A DNA stretch of 64,000 nt from Meandrina meandrites (Eukaryota > Cnidaria > Anthozoa > Scleractinia > Meandrinidae): assembly GCA_963693305.1 (NCBI GenBank), contig OY855909.1, forward strand, positions 3,819,241-3,883,240. Direction: 5' to 3'. Under the pieces are notes generated by a model that saw only the letters and a list, made by a program, of their open reading frames with translations, searched no databases and was not told where the DNA came from. Each line of letters opens with the position of its first letter. Position 1 is the stretch's first letter. Made by a program: the position numbers and the translations under genes. Below, piece after piece: positions 1 through 13,000 of the stretch.

Positions 1-1033
1 TCCTTCTAATGTATGGTCTGAGAATCTGGAAGTACATCACAACAAGACATAGCCCTAATACCAGTTGAAGAGGGCATTTAGGAATGTTCATTGCAATGAT
101 TATACATTTGAAGGCATCACAAAACAAATATTCTTGATCACAAAACAATTATTCTTTGAAACCACCTTAATTCATTACAGTTTGGTAAAAAATAACAACA
201 GGGGTAACCAATACACATACAGTCGGTTTCAAATGGACATTGTACTTTTGCAAGAACATGTATGCATGGCATGGTTGTACACGTTGTACAAACTTTACAT
301 TTCTGCATCAGCTAACCTCAATGTTCCTTTCGTTGATTTGTCAAGACTTGTAAATCTGCTGTAAAGCCTTTTGATCTGATTTGGAGAAACTGTAAAAATA
401 TCGAGCAATTAATTAAACAATCTTTCAATGACAAATATGGGCTTCAAAAAAGACTAAAAGGACACGGGCACAACATTTTCAACCTACAACCAGTTTCGTT
501 TTGCAGTTCTTTTATATCTTCTTCTTGTAAAAGAGTAGAGGATTTCAAACCCATCTTTAGGCTGCTATTTGTTGAAAGCAAGATTTTACAAGTGAAACAT
601 GCTCCAAAACATCGACTCCGGCGAATATTTTTCAAGCCCCTGGCAATTAATACTGCTTTGTAACCCTACCTGGTTACTTACACGGCTACCAAGCTCATGA
701 TAATTGCAATTTTTCTGCTCTGTTGGGCCGGGGAAGGGAAAGGAATGTTCACTCTCCACATACTCCGTGGAAATCTGCGCTAGCCCGGAATTAGTTATAA
801 AAAATGATTTTGGAGTAATATATAGGACACCACGACCACTTCCTGATTAATGTTAAGCGATATGACCTGTAGATAAAAAAACGGATCTTCATACTGCCTC
901 TACGACCCCTCCCCCGCCAGCCTTCGATTAACGAGAAGGAATGGGGCGAGTCAAAAACGGAGGTGTGAGCGGGGAGGGGAAAAGAATGAAAGAACGTTTC
1001 TTGCGGTAGGAAATATAAAATATTCATTACACC
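1..1033. other. Upstream flank of arginase, no gene seen
   Basis: I see no recognisable exon on either strand. The short open frames here have no family motifs and no matching splice sites. The last ~100 bases before the arginase start codon should hold its 5' UTR and promoter, but I could not pick out a convincing TATA box or initiator. Confidence 0.4.
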
Positions 1034-4000
1034 ATGAACATTTCAACAATGATACGAAGGTTAGGTCTTGGACCAGCCGTTTCTGCTCCAAAGAAAATTG
1101 CGAGATTTTGTCACTCGGGAAAACAAAAAGAACTGTTCTTGATCGGCGTTCCATTCTCTGGCGGACAGGTAGAGTACAAATTTTCTTGTTCAAGAAAAGC
1201 GAAAAGCGCGGTAATGTGTTTACGCAATGAATGAAATTGTGTACATGTATTGTTTTGATCATTTTAAACAAGTAAGTCGTGGAGTGCCGTAACAAGACCG
1301 ACATTTTAGTGACTACTATTCCCGTTGAAGATTTGTGGACTAAATTCCCACTGTTTATTTCGAAAGTTTCATTCGAAAGTCTTAAATTTCTACCTTTTAA
1401 TGACGTTGGCATGGAATGACGAAATATTGACATGTGTGCACGTGAAAATGGTCACGCCAGGTCTCCATATGTCTTTCGCAGAGATGAGAAAAGGTGGGCA
1501 AAATCACTCGTAGTTTGATCTCGGGAAGAGATTGTTCTGATGATTTTTGAAACTGAAAATATAACATACTTGACATACCTGATGATGTCCCCAGGGAAAT
1601 TTGATCACAATGTTCCAGTTGGTTAAAACGCGGAGTTGACAAAACAAACTAAGATTAAATATATATGCTATTCACTGGGTCGCATAAATTCGAGGGGGAC
1701 GTTGAGGGTTACATTGTAACCATTTTGTACAATTTTTTATGCATTATTTTAGGAAATATTTTAATGCTGTTTCAATAGCAATTTGAGTGAAACTGGTGTT
1801 GTGTTTTGTTGAATTTTTCATGCAGTATTTCAGAAACTTTTACCTTAGCCAGGGAAATTATGTTTTGTTTATGTGGCAGAAGAAAAAAAACTTTAATTGT
1901 TTAAGTTAAAATAGCATTTCAGAAAGTTCTAAAGAGGAAAATTGTGCTTTTTTGCTTATAAGCAATGTACAATACAGTCGAAGCTCTCTTAACGGACGCT
2001 CTCGTTAGCGGACAGCTCTACTTATGGCCGCCTTGTTTAAAACCCTGTTTTAATTCCCATAAAACTCTATATTTTTACATTCTCATAAGTGGACATTCCT
2101 GTAAGTGGCCGCCAACACTTTCAGAGATTGTGTGGTTCCAAGAAAATATCCATACCTTCCCCAGGGATGGATTTTTGGTTTGAACCCTCCCACCCCCCTG
2201 GAAATTCCAGTTTAGCTTCATACTTTCCCTTAACATTTTTGGCTATTGAGACCCCCCTCCAACTCAGAATTTCCAATGATCATCCTTGGGGTGGGTGTGG
2301 ATATTTTCTGGAATGGCACATTACGACTTAGACTTTTTCTTTGTTTTTAAGCTCCTGTAAGCAGACACCTGAAAGAAAATCCTATTAATAACATCTGTAT
2401 CTTGTTTTAAACAATCAACTTTACATCGTCGTTTGTCACAATGATTTTACAGTTACCATATTTCAGTGTTTGTTTTGTCGTCATCCACGCCCAGTTGCAA
2501 TACAGTATTTATTTTTCATTAGCTGGGCAACTGCTCCCGTAAGCGGCCATTGCGATCTATCTGCTACACCCTCTAGTGGCTGCTTACGAGAACCATTCTC
2601 GTAAGTGGCCACTTTTTTTGCGTCCCAAGGGTGTCCGCTTACGAGAGCTTTGACTGCATATTAGTCCTTCAATTATTTTAATTGAATAACAAAATAAGTG
2701 TTTTTAATAATCAAAGAGGGTGCAGGATGGTTGACAAAGGGGAGAAGTTACTTGCTTTCGTTTGTTTTTAACCCTTTAAGTCCCAAGAGTGACCAACATC
2801 AGATTTTTCCTCACAAATTATGTTCAATACTTCATCAAGAGAAAGGTTATGAGAAGTAATTATTAATAAATAATCACCAAAGGAAATAATGCTTTGATCT
2901 TTTAATAAATTCTGCCCACTAATACTATAAAAAATGTATGGAGATCAGTCAGGAGAATTTGTATGCCCATACTAAAAAGATCATTATTTTACATGAATGA
3001 AATCTGACTCAAAAAATGTCTACCGGTAATTGACTTGTAGAATATTGGTTTTAATTATTATTTATACAAATATAATGTTGTGACACAGTTTCTCTGTAGA
3101 AACTTGTCTTGAAAATCTTGCCTATGCGCTAGTGTAGCAGCTCGCTATACAAAATTGAGAGTAATGCAATGAAATTAAAAAAGGCTACCAAAGCTTTTTA
3201 AAAGGTGATGTAATTGCTTTTTCCATGTTCTGTCATTTTCGCTAAAAATATCCTTTTTAGCCAGCCTAGTCTGAAAGAGAGGCAGTATCACATTAGAGGT
3301 CTTCTAAGTTTAACTACAAGATAGAATTAGGTGTACCCACTGATCCACAAAACATTTTTAACAACCTTTGAACAGCAAAAAAGGCAGAAATTCACTCTCT
3401 AAGTTGTGAACAATGCAAACCATGATCAATGTTTGTTTTAATGATTTTCCTCCAAGTAACACTGCCAAACTTGAAAATGTCTGGCTGGCGGTTTCAAGTT
3501 TTAGCTACCACCAGTCTTCCTACCTTCCTGTAGCCATAAACAACCTTGAAGTTCGTGACTAGTACAGCGAGTTTTGCATAGCTGGCATGGGGAACTATTA
3601 ATTTTAGTGGATTTCCAATTAAAAATGTGTGACTTTGTCTGTAGATGCCTTTCCATAGAAATTTAAGTAACAATAGATTCAGTTCTTGGATCATTGACTG
3701 GAAGCAAGAGCATCTAGTGGGGATCTGGTGCAAGGCTGCTGCCTAACGGGCGCCCGGTCGCCTGGGGCGCCTAATTAAGTTACGAGTGCGGGCGACTAAA
3801 TTTTTGTTCAAGGAGCCCGCATGGGCGCCTAAGCATCGATTTTCCATACTCATCTAATGACTTCAATTTCCTTGTAACTTTGTTCCACTGGCGTAAGATA
3901 TATCCCGTTCAAAATAATAAGTGCTTCATTTCAAAACGGAAATACTAAAATTGTCCACAATCGAGATAATTTTAGCGTATAAATACGTAACGTGCCTTTG

Positions 4001-7000
4001 CAAAATTCGATAACTTCAAAAACCATTTATTTTCAACTGTTTAGGACTGGGACTGACCCCCAAATATGGAATGAAGAATGAATGGTATTATGGGCTGCTT
4101 CACATTTCGTTCGCTACGTTGATGTTTTGGAGGACTTAATAGGGACGTATACAAAACATGGACCCGGGTCCATGGACCACCCCTGTGGACCCGGTCCATG
4201 GACCACCCCATGGACCCGGTCCATGGACCACCTCTGTGGACCCGGTCCATGGACCACCCCCAGCTGAGCCTGTTTTTCATTGTATACATGTACATGGAAA
4301 CAGACAGACACAAACCATGGACCCAGGTCTATGGACAACCTTATAGACCACCCTGGTCCATAGACCACCTGATGGACCACGCCTTATTTTCAAAAGCAAA
4401 TTATACCTGTCAGTGTAAAGGTTAGACTGGGGACATGGTATAGAACTCAGACTTATGACAGTCAATATCCAGTTCCTGCTTTCTAATATGTAATTGAAGC
4501 TTTTGCCAGTTATGATGGGCCAGCAGGGGCATGTGAGGTTTTGGTGTTCTCCTCATGGATTTTGCTCGATATTATTTTTCATACAATCGCTGAAGTACAA
4601 CAGAACATACTACCCTATCATTGTTACATGTATGATGGGATGCAAAATATCTGTTAGATTCATTGCCAACAAAGTTTAGCTTTAAATACATATGCTATTA
4701 AGAAATACCGAAAATAAAGTTGACCTAGAGGAGTGTCACCATTTTGATCAGACAAAACAAAAGTGGGGTCAGACATCATATTAAAGTACTGCTTGATATG
4801 TGAGCCGGCTAATCTAATGCGTTGTTAACGGAGAACATTGGTGTTTGCACTCGAAAGCAAAAAAAAAAAAAGTTGTGCAGACATTTTGTCCAACCACTGT
4901 TGGAATTTCATCGGACATTGGCAAATTGTGTTCTGCCAATGTCCAAAGTCTGACTGTTATTTTCCGCCCTGAAATTATCCACCATACTGTGGAACCCACA
5001 TATATTGTGCATGAACATGTATGATGAAAATCAGGCCCAGGGGTGGTCCATGGACCAGGTCCATGAAAGTGGTCCATGGACCCGGTCCATGGACCAGGTC
5101 CACGGTCCACAGGGTGGTCCATGGACCGGGTCCACAGGGGTGGTCCATGGACCTGGGTCCATGTTTTGTATACGTCCACTTAATAGTGAATTTGAAGTAA
5201 ACATTTACGGATACAAAAGTGAAATCAATCTCCTGGCCATCAATGCATCAGGTCTGATCATGACAATTTTAATCTGCAAAAGCTTGATACAAAAACCTTT
5301 TCAACAAGCCTAAAATAATGTGCAGAATGTTTTGATGTTACACTTACGAATTACTGTAATTAAGCTTATTATTTAACTCAAACTTTTATTTTTTCACTTC
5401 TGAGAATGCTTAATTTCATAACAACAGAAAATATGTGCCTTTTCTGTGACATTCTTATCAGCTACCGCTTTTTGTGGATCAAGTTTGTTTGTTTTCTCAT
5501 CCGAACTGTTTCGTGTTTTATCTCGGTCATTGAACCGTGACAAGGAGAACATTACTCTTGAAAATAATAATGTGCTAGAAAACTTTGCTGATAACAGTTT
5601 GAATAACATGATTTGTTTTTAAAACTACTAAAATCTATTATATAAGCAACTCATTTGATAAACCTAGAAACTGGTTTTTTTTCACAACTTAGTTTTTCTG
5701 GTCTATCTTTTGACAACTGATTATGAAATGTAGATAAGATCAAAATTTAATTAAAGTGTTTACACAGGTGTTCTGACTTTTTATTACCTTTGCTTTAACC
5801 TTCAAACAGACCTGCTAAATTGTAATCTTGGTTCTGTTAAACCTTAATTACTAACAATAATTCAAGTTCTTTAGTGAGCTTGCTGTGCAAAAGTGAAATA
5901 ATAATTTTGCTGCTTCATGCTTCATTGATTTTGCTTCAAAACTTTGGATGTTCAAAACTCCTTTTAAACAATGTTTTATTTTGTTTTACACAATTTTTAA
6001 CTTACTTTATCCAACATTCATCACAGCACAATATACTGGTTGGATTTTCAAACTCATTTTAAGCCTACAGAAACTTTGTAATATACACACTCCTGTTCAT
6101 GTCACCCACTCAGTGCAAAAAGGGTTTTATTAAAGGAGAGGCTTGGCTAAAAAAACTTTCAAGTTAAGAAAGCTAGAATTTCTGACACAACTATTTGAGG
6201 GAGGTTACCCTCTTAAGCTCTCAGAAAATAATCTGGTCCGAAGGAGTTTTCTGTTCATGTACAAAGGCTCTACTGACAAAACAAAATGTGTGTGCATGTG
6301 GAAAAGTGGGGGGGGGGGGGGGGGGGGGGGGGGGGAGACTGCTCCCCAGGCCCCTCCCCTAGATTAATTTTTTCTTCTACCCCACCCCCCCCCCCCCCCC
6401 CCTCCCCCGAGGATCGACCATGGCAACTTTTAGGCTGGGCTCCTAAAGTAATGGCTTGGGCTCCTAACTTTTGATGTTAGGAGCCCGAAGGGCTCCTTAG
6501 AAATTTGCTTAGGCAGCAGCCTTGTGGTGGTATATTTCCCGGGAAATTTTGAACAATTAAGTTGTTGAAGTCCACTTTTTCTGCATTCTGAGAATCATTT
6601 TAATCTTCCTTCTCAGATTATAATTAAGTGGGCCTTTGCAGTGCATGAGGGGGTGGGGATGCACCCATCGCACCCCCCTGCCTATGGCACGCCCAAGGAT
6701 GGTATATATAAACAAATTTTGGGATAATCAAGGATTTTATTATTGTTGCCTTTCCATAGAGAGAGAGAGAGCACTTGCAGTGTAATTTGAAACGCCCTTG
6801 TCTAATTATAAGCTCATGATCAGATCTGGTGAAGATTAAATTTGATATAATTTTTGTTTTTCTCTCTCCTAGCCAAGAAAAGGTGTTGAAGAAGGACCAG
6901 CTCGTTTAAGAAAGCAAGGTTTAGTCAGTAAAATTGAAAAATTAGGTAATAAAATATTGCCAGCTTTTTTTGTTTCTTCTCAAATTCCCAAATTCTACTA

Positions 7001-10000
7001 GAGACACATTGGGAGGCTGAATATTAGCACTCTACAGCATATATGTAGTGAGCTTTTATAATGGAGGCAAGCACTGAGTGGGAGATTGCCAATTTTGCCT
7101 TTCAGGAATATAACTTATTAACTACATCCCCCAAAAGCAGCCCCGTAAACCCTGTTGACCAAAGTAAATGTGGCACTGGTACTTGGAGCATTTCCTTCAT
7201 ACCTGGGACATTGGGATGTGGCTGAATGTAATTTAGGCTAAGTTAAACGCAAAACAATGCTGGCCAGCTAGTATCTCCCAGGGTGTTGGTGCAGGATGGC
7301 TGGCAATTCATGCAGGGGTCCCATGTTGTTTACAGCTTGGCTTCAGATGTCAAGTCATTCCGTGTTTGTTACTGCTATCGGATAGTTCTCACTGAGCTTT
7401 TTATTCCCAGCCTGCGCCTCCCTCTTGGTATGGTAAGTATGTGGTAAGTTTCTGTGTTTCCACTGTCTGTGTGATGGTGCTGGGTGGTACTTGCCACGCA
7501 CAAGGTTGCCATGGATACCCTATATGTTCGGCTGGGTTTGACTCGTGGCCCCACCCTCCTTTTTAGGCACGATTACATTTCCCAAGCTTATCTACAGTTG
7601 GTCCGGGAGCATGGACGATTTGATCTGTTTCTCAGAGACTCCCAGAAAATCCAGGATACTTGTATTCAACTTGGTGTAATTTAATGTTGTTTTTTTTTTC
7701 ATTTCCATAGGATACAAAATATCAGATTTTGGAGAATTACAAGTCCCTGATATCAAAAGTCACAACATCTTGAATAATACTTTGGTCAAAAACTCACAGG
7801 AATGTGGAACTGTGGCAGAAAAGGTGAGTGAGCTAACCCAAAATATCAAATTATGTTTGACATTTTGTAACCATTGCTTAATTAGCTTGCAACTGTTTTA
7901 TTTTGGTCATTGCTGGGAGAATTAGCCGCACGCTTGTTAATAAATGATTTTAGCTTTTTTATCTAAATTTTAGCCTGTAGTGTGCACAGGTCCGATAAGT
8001 ATGTGTAGCCCAGTGTGAGATCACTGTTTTATCTTTTACAATCATCCAGTTACAATGTATTGGATGAGAAATAATTCACGTTGATCTTGCATGTTGTTTC
8101 ATTACGATTTGTTGTTGTAGTTGTTAAGTAGAACTTTGCAGTTTTGTTCAACTGAAGATTTAATTTTGTTATCTGGGTATACATAGTGCATAATTAAGGA
8201 AGCATCTGTCTCTCATGATAATCACTAATCAATCTCTCCATCTGACAGCTTTCCCAAGAAATAGCGAAAGCTACATGGGAAGGGAAACTTTCTCTTACAA
8301 TAGGAGGAGATCACAGGTAAGTTTAGTAGTCATGCATTAGTAAGGTCACAATTTTTCTTCTTTTACCTACTCTTTCACTTCTCTTTGGTTCAACCAGGAA
8401 GGCCTATTTTCCATTGCCTTCTCTTATCTGGTCATATATTCTTTGTCAATAACGTTTATTCCTTCTTGTGATTGATTTATTTTGATTTATTTGTCTTTGT
8501 CTTTTTGGCTTGATTCAAGTAAACTTGATGAACTAAGCCATGATTATAATTGGGCAACCTTGTAAAATCTGGGAACTGATGCCCATCTCTGATTGCCACA
8601 CTTTATCTGCCCACACTTACATTTTGTTGGAAAGACCCATAGATGCCAACCAGAAGTGTTTTTTTCAATTGGTAAAAGTAATGTACATCTGTGCAGTGAT
8701 GAAAAAGAAGTTACTTTTTTGTTGGGTGTAGATTGAAGGAATAACAAAGTCAGTAGAATCTATCCCCTATAAAATGGTGAAAGCCTATAATTATATGGCT
8801 CAAAGGCATAGGGTAATGGCTAATGACAGCACCCCCGGGATCTCTACCCCGGCCCAAAGCCCTGGAGTGGCAAGGGATGTCCAACATTGCTAGTTGTGTG
8901 ACATCGTCTCCATTTGCAAGGTTTCAAGGCTAGCAAAACACCTGCCCGGTCAAAAGGGGAATGTAAGCCCAAAGGAGACTGCTATTCCTATAGCATTACG
9001 AAATGGGGAGAATAAGAATTATTGACCATTTTGCTGGTCTGTGGGCCTGAACAATACTCCTGGCCAGTAAATATAAGCAAACTTATGTCAGAGGCTTTGT
9101 GTCAATTATCAGAAGTTTTCTGAGCAATATTTAATATGATGGCTAGCGCTGACAACGACTGTGTGATAATTTTAACTGAGGATAGTCCCTACTCTTCATA
9201 GCTGAACATGGTTGTCAACAGTGCACTGATCCTGGAACAGGGTATTGAGACATAATGGTGGACTGTAATAAGACAACTTCCTTGGTCATAGGGAGTTGGA
9301 TACAAGAATATTGGCTTATGGTCACTGCAATGCACCAGCCATATTTCAGCTTCCAAGATTGTACTTAAGGACAGAGGTGTTTTGTGCAGCTTGGAAGATA
9401 TAGAATGTAGTTAATAGTCAAACGCCAAGTAATTTTGAAGTTCATGAGAGGACAGCATCTCCCAGTTTGGAATACCTAAAAAAGAGCCTGGAGACTGAGT
9501 GTTGGCTGGATTGTGGGCAACAACAGATATCTTGGCGTAAAAAGAACAGAAACTAGTCAGCAGGCTTTGTGTTGATTACCAGTAGCTGAACAAAGTGATC
9601 ACTAGTAAATTAAAGGCTCTAGCTGTCATACAAGGTTTTTGCTTAGGATAGATCGTACTCTTAACGGCTCAACATGGTCCTCTTAGAGGTTAAGGTGGGA
9701 TTGGAGGACTATGAGGTGGCTTTGACCAATTGGATTGGAAAACAAAGTGATGCCTTTTGGTGAGTGCAATGCACCAGCCACATTTCAGCATCTGCGGTTG
9801 TACTTCAGGGTGGAGGTACAAGTCTACATTTGATGGCACGATCACACTGCAATCATTGACCTAACCTATGAACCTACCCAGAGTTGCAACCTTTGTTTAA
9901 TTAAGAGCAGGCAGTCTGAAGTTGGGCCCAAACACATGCCAACTCTTTCAATGTGCATCCAATTTCCTTGCACCATGCTGTATGAAAAGTCATTCATATA

Positions 10001-13000
10001 TTCATTGCTAAATTTGATCTATGCAAATTCTTCTTGTATTTTCTGTCTGAAAGTTCAGTGGGGGGTTTAAGAATAGCCTGTAACGAGGTTTCACTGAGTA
10101 ATGATTATTTAAAGCAGCAGAAACCTGCATCTAACCAGAAACTTATTCTTGCACCTCTCTATCACAGTCTTTTTTATTGCACAATAAAATAAATATCCTC
10201 TGATAGAGTGTGTTCATCTGATTGTAATCAAGTGCTATTTTGCTTTAGTATTGCAGTTGGCTCAGTATTTGGTGATGCATCTGTTACAAAAGACCTAGGT
10301 CTATTATGGGTAAGTAATAAATGTAGCCCATACGCAATGCAGTTTAATATTTACTTACAGGTTACAGTTCCTCTTTTCAGTATCTCCACATTTCAAACAT
10401 GCACCAGACCTCACAGAACTGCATACTTAGATTTCTTATAGTGGTTATAGGTCTTATTTTGGGCACAAAGTAAAAGGCAAGCAAAACAAAAAACAAAAAA
10501 GTGCCAAATTAAAGTTGCAACATGCACGTAAGTTTGACTAACAAAGAAGATTTTTTTTAGAATAGAACAACAATGGAAATTTTTGACAACTTGGACAAAG
10601 GTCGAAATCATTAGTAATATTTTTTAAACATTCTGGATCACAGAGGCCCTGTATTGAAACATAAAGTTTCCCCATAAATTCAGTCTTCAGGATAAGTTAA
10701 TTTTCATTGATAAATTCAATACAGTTTTCACTGTCCCCTTCATTAGGTTGATGCCCATATGGATATCAATACTCCAGCAACTACCACAACTGGAAATCTA
10801 CACGGAATGCCTGTCTCTATGTTAATCAAAGGCATGCCAGAGGTATGGCTCATCTCTTGATTTTTGTTTTTACAACCAATATGGCAATAGAAAATAGTTC
10901 AGACATTCTCTTACATACGGTTTATGTCTGCAAACCTTAGCTTTGTGAAGGAGATTTGCTTGTCTATACTACCTATTTTCGTAATATGCACACGCTTGTT
11001 CAAATTAATTAAAACTAATACGTGCTAATCAGTGGGAGTAGCTAAGCTATGCACAGTCAGTTTTTATTTTTAAAATGTTGAAAATAGATCAGCCATTTCA
11101 AACGAAAAATATCAATTTTAATTTTACAGTTTCCAGCCCTTTCTGGATATGAATGGTGTTCACCATGGTAAGTTCTGATTCTTTTATCTCACAGCTAAAT
11201 AAAATTATCAGGTGGTGCACGTATTGCAGTTTGCATTAGTTACCAATGGGGTGCCGGTGGTGGTGTTACAACATCCTCCTCTTTGTCATCATTTAATTAT
11301 CTTTACACCATGTGGCACATAAGCCCCCCTCTCTTACAGTTTCTGTAATAATCTAGTAAAATTAAGGTTTTATGGGATGGGGTGATTGACTCTATACCCA
11401 ACCCCCAACCTATATGGCTAGGGGCATGTGCTTTAAGCTTCTCCCCCGTGATCAGCTGCAGGCTGGCATGGTCAAACCTACCAGGGGCTAAGACCCCGGC
11501 CAGCCAGCATAACTCTAAGGTTATAATTAAAACATGCAAACTTCACCATCACAGCAAGATGACATAACCAGCATGAAGTTGTTAGGAGATACTCAATTCT
11601 GTCTTCCATCTAGTGGTTGTCTGCATGTACTAACATAACTCAATTGTTTGCCTGGGTTTGTTTGTAGTTTGTCACCTAAAGATGTAGCTTATATTGGACT
11701 TAGAGACGTCGAACCACAAGAAAGGTGATTAATTTATGAATGTTTATGTAATGTAATTAATGTACTTATGATGCTGCCAGTCAACATGAAGTTTTGTTTA
11801 GTGCACAGACTGCTAGCTGGCCAGTTCAATATACACTGACATTATTTGTTAAATTCAACTGTTAATTTTAATCCTAGGGAGATATGTGAACAACTGGGAA
11901 TTGCTTCATACACCATTGATGACATTGACAAAGATGGAATTGGAGTGATAATTGAAAAGGCTCTCAAAAGAATCAATCCTAAGTAAGTTTTTTTTGTCAT
12001 TCTTCATTACGGAAGTGACTGTTATGTACAGTTTGAAAATGGCATGATGACCTTATGGTTCGCATTTTGGAAACTGAATTGGGCAAACCAGGTTGGAGTG
12101 CTGTGTTAACGTTCTTGGATGTTCAACTTCCCTCAGTGCCCCTCTCCACATATACAGAGTGGACTAAAATTGATAATGGTGATAGTTGATTCATGATTAC
12201 AGAATATCAGAATAATTAGCTCTTTACTGGTAGTTTGGTCTAGCCTGGTCAAACTGTGTCTAATTAGCTTTAGATAGTTGTGATTATGCTGATCATAATA
12301 ACAGCGCTTTTGATACCCTTATGTAATTAAGCCAAATCCAAGAGCACCCATAACCCCCAAGGGGCACACCCCTGGGCATTTGACTCTTGGAAATATTTTG
12401 GTCAAATTCTGCACTATGTTGGCAGTTTAAAAGGTCAAATGCCAGCCTCTATCTGATTGCCATTTGGAGGCAAATCCTGGTAGCCTGCCCCCAGGGGAAT
12501 GTTACTTAAAATCAAATACGATTTTATTATGCCAAGGCAACTCATTAATTTATTGTTGTATTTTTTAGTGGTGATCGTCCAATTCACGTCAGTTATGATA
12601 TTGATTCACTGGATCCAAAAGAAACTCCAAGCACTGGAACACCAGGTGCGACTTTTGTTTCATTCAGTCCTTCTTGGCAGAATCAAGCCAAGACCTATTC
12701 AAGTTATTCCAGTTTCCTGCAGAAAATTTGATGTAGTTTTAAATTGTAATGCTTTGAACCAAGAAGAAAACTGTTGTAGTTGTGTTGTTCTGCTTTCAGT
12801 GAGAGGAGGCCTCACACTAGATGAAGGAATTTACATCGCTCAGATAGTAGCACAAACAGGTTTGTTAGAAATTATAGTACACCAACTTAGGGACTCTGAT
12901 TATAAACAGATGTTCATTTTTAGCATTTTAACTTGACTTTAAAGTGGCTGGTTTTGTGGCCAAGTGGTTTAAGTGCAATGGATGCTGAGTTGAATGGTCT

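Larger units (their letters stand above)
3731..6524. mobile_element. 2.8 kb non-coding element, 5 bp TSD (TGGTG)
   Basis: The left end CAAGGCTGCTGCCTAA and the right end TTAGGCAGCAGCCTTG are exact inverted repeats, flanked on both sides by TGGTG (3726-3730 and 6525-6529). Just inside each end are clustered copies of a GGGCKCCTAA-type motif in both orientations, as expected of subterminal transposase-binding repeats (inference). The interior has no recognisable protein; it holds a nested 1.0 kb element (4143-5177) and long G and C homopolymers. It could instead be two unrelated short copies that happen to flank the region, but the matching TGGTG argues for one insertion. It lies in arginase intron 1. 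Confidence 0.5.

Noticed and set aside
4041..5313. Gly/Pro/Trp/Thr-rich proteins on both strands
   Set aside because: They translate a palindromic GGTCCATGGACC minisatellite in several frames; none continues beyond the repeat.
6143..6474. Gly- or Pro-rich proteins
   Set aside because: Translations of G28 and C18 homopolymers.
7484..7684. Extra arginase exon in intron 2
   Set aside because: The frame has no homology to arginase and exons 2 and 3 join perfectly without it.
12499..12936. A 145 aa single-exon gene overlapping arginase
   Set aside because: It spans arginase exons 10 and 11 in the wrong frame; the arginase frame is conserved and spliced.
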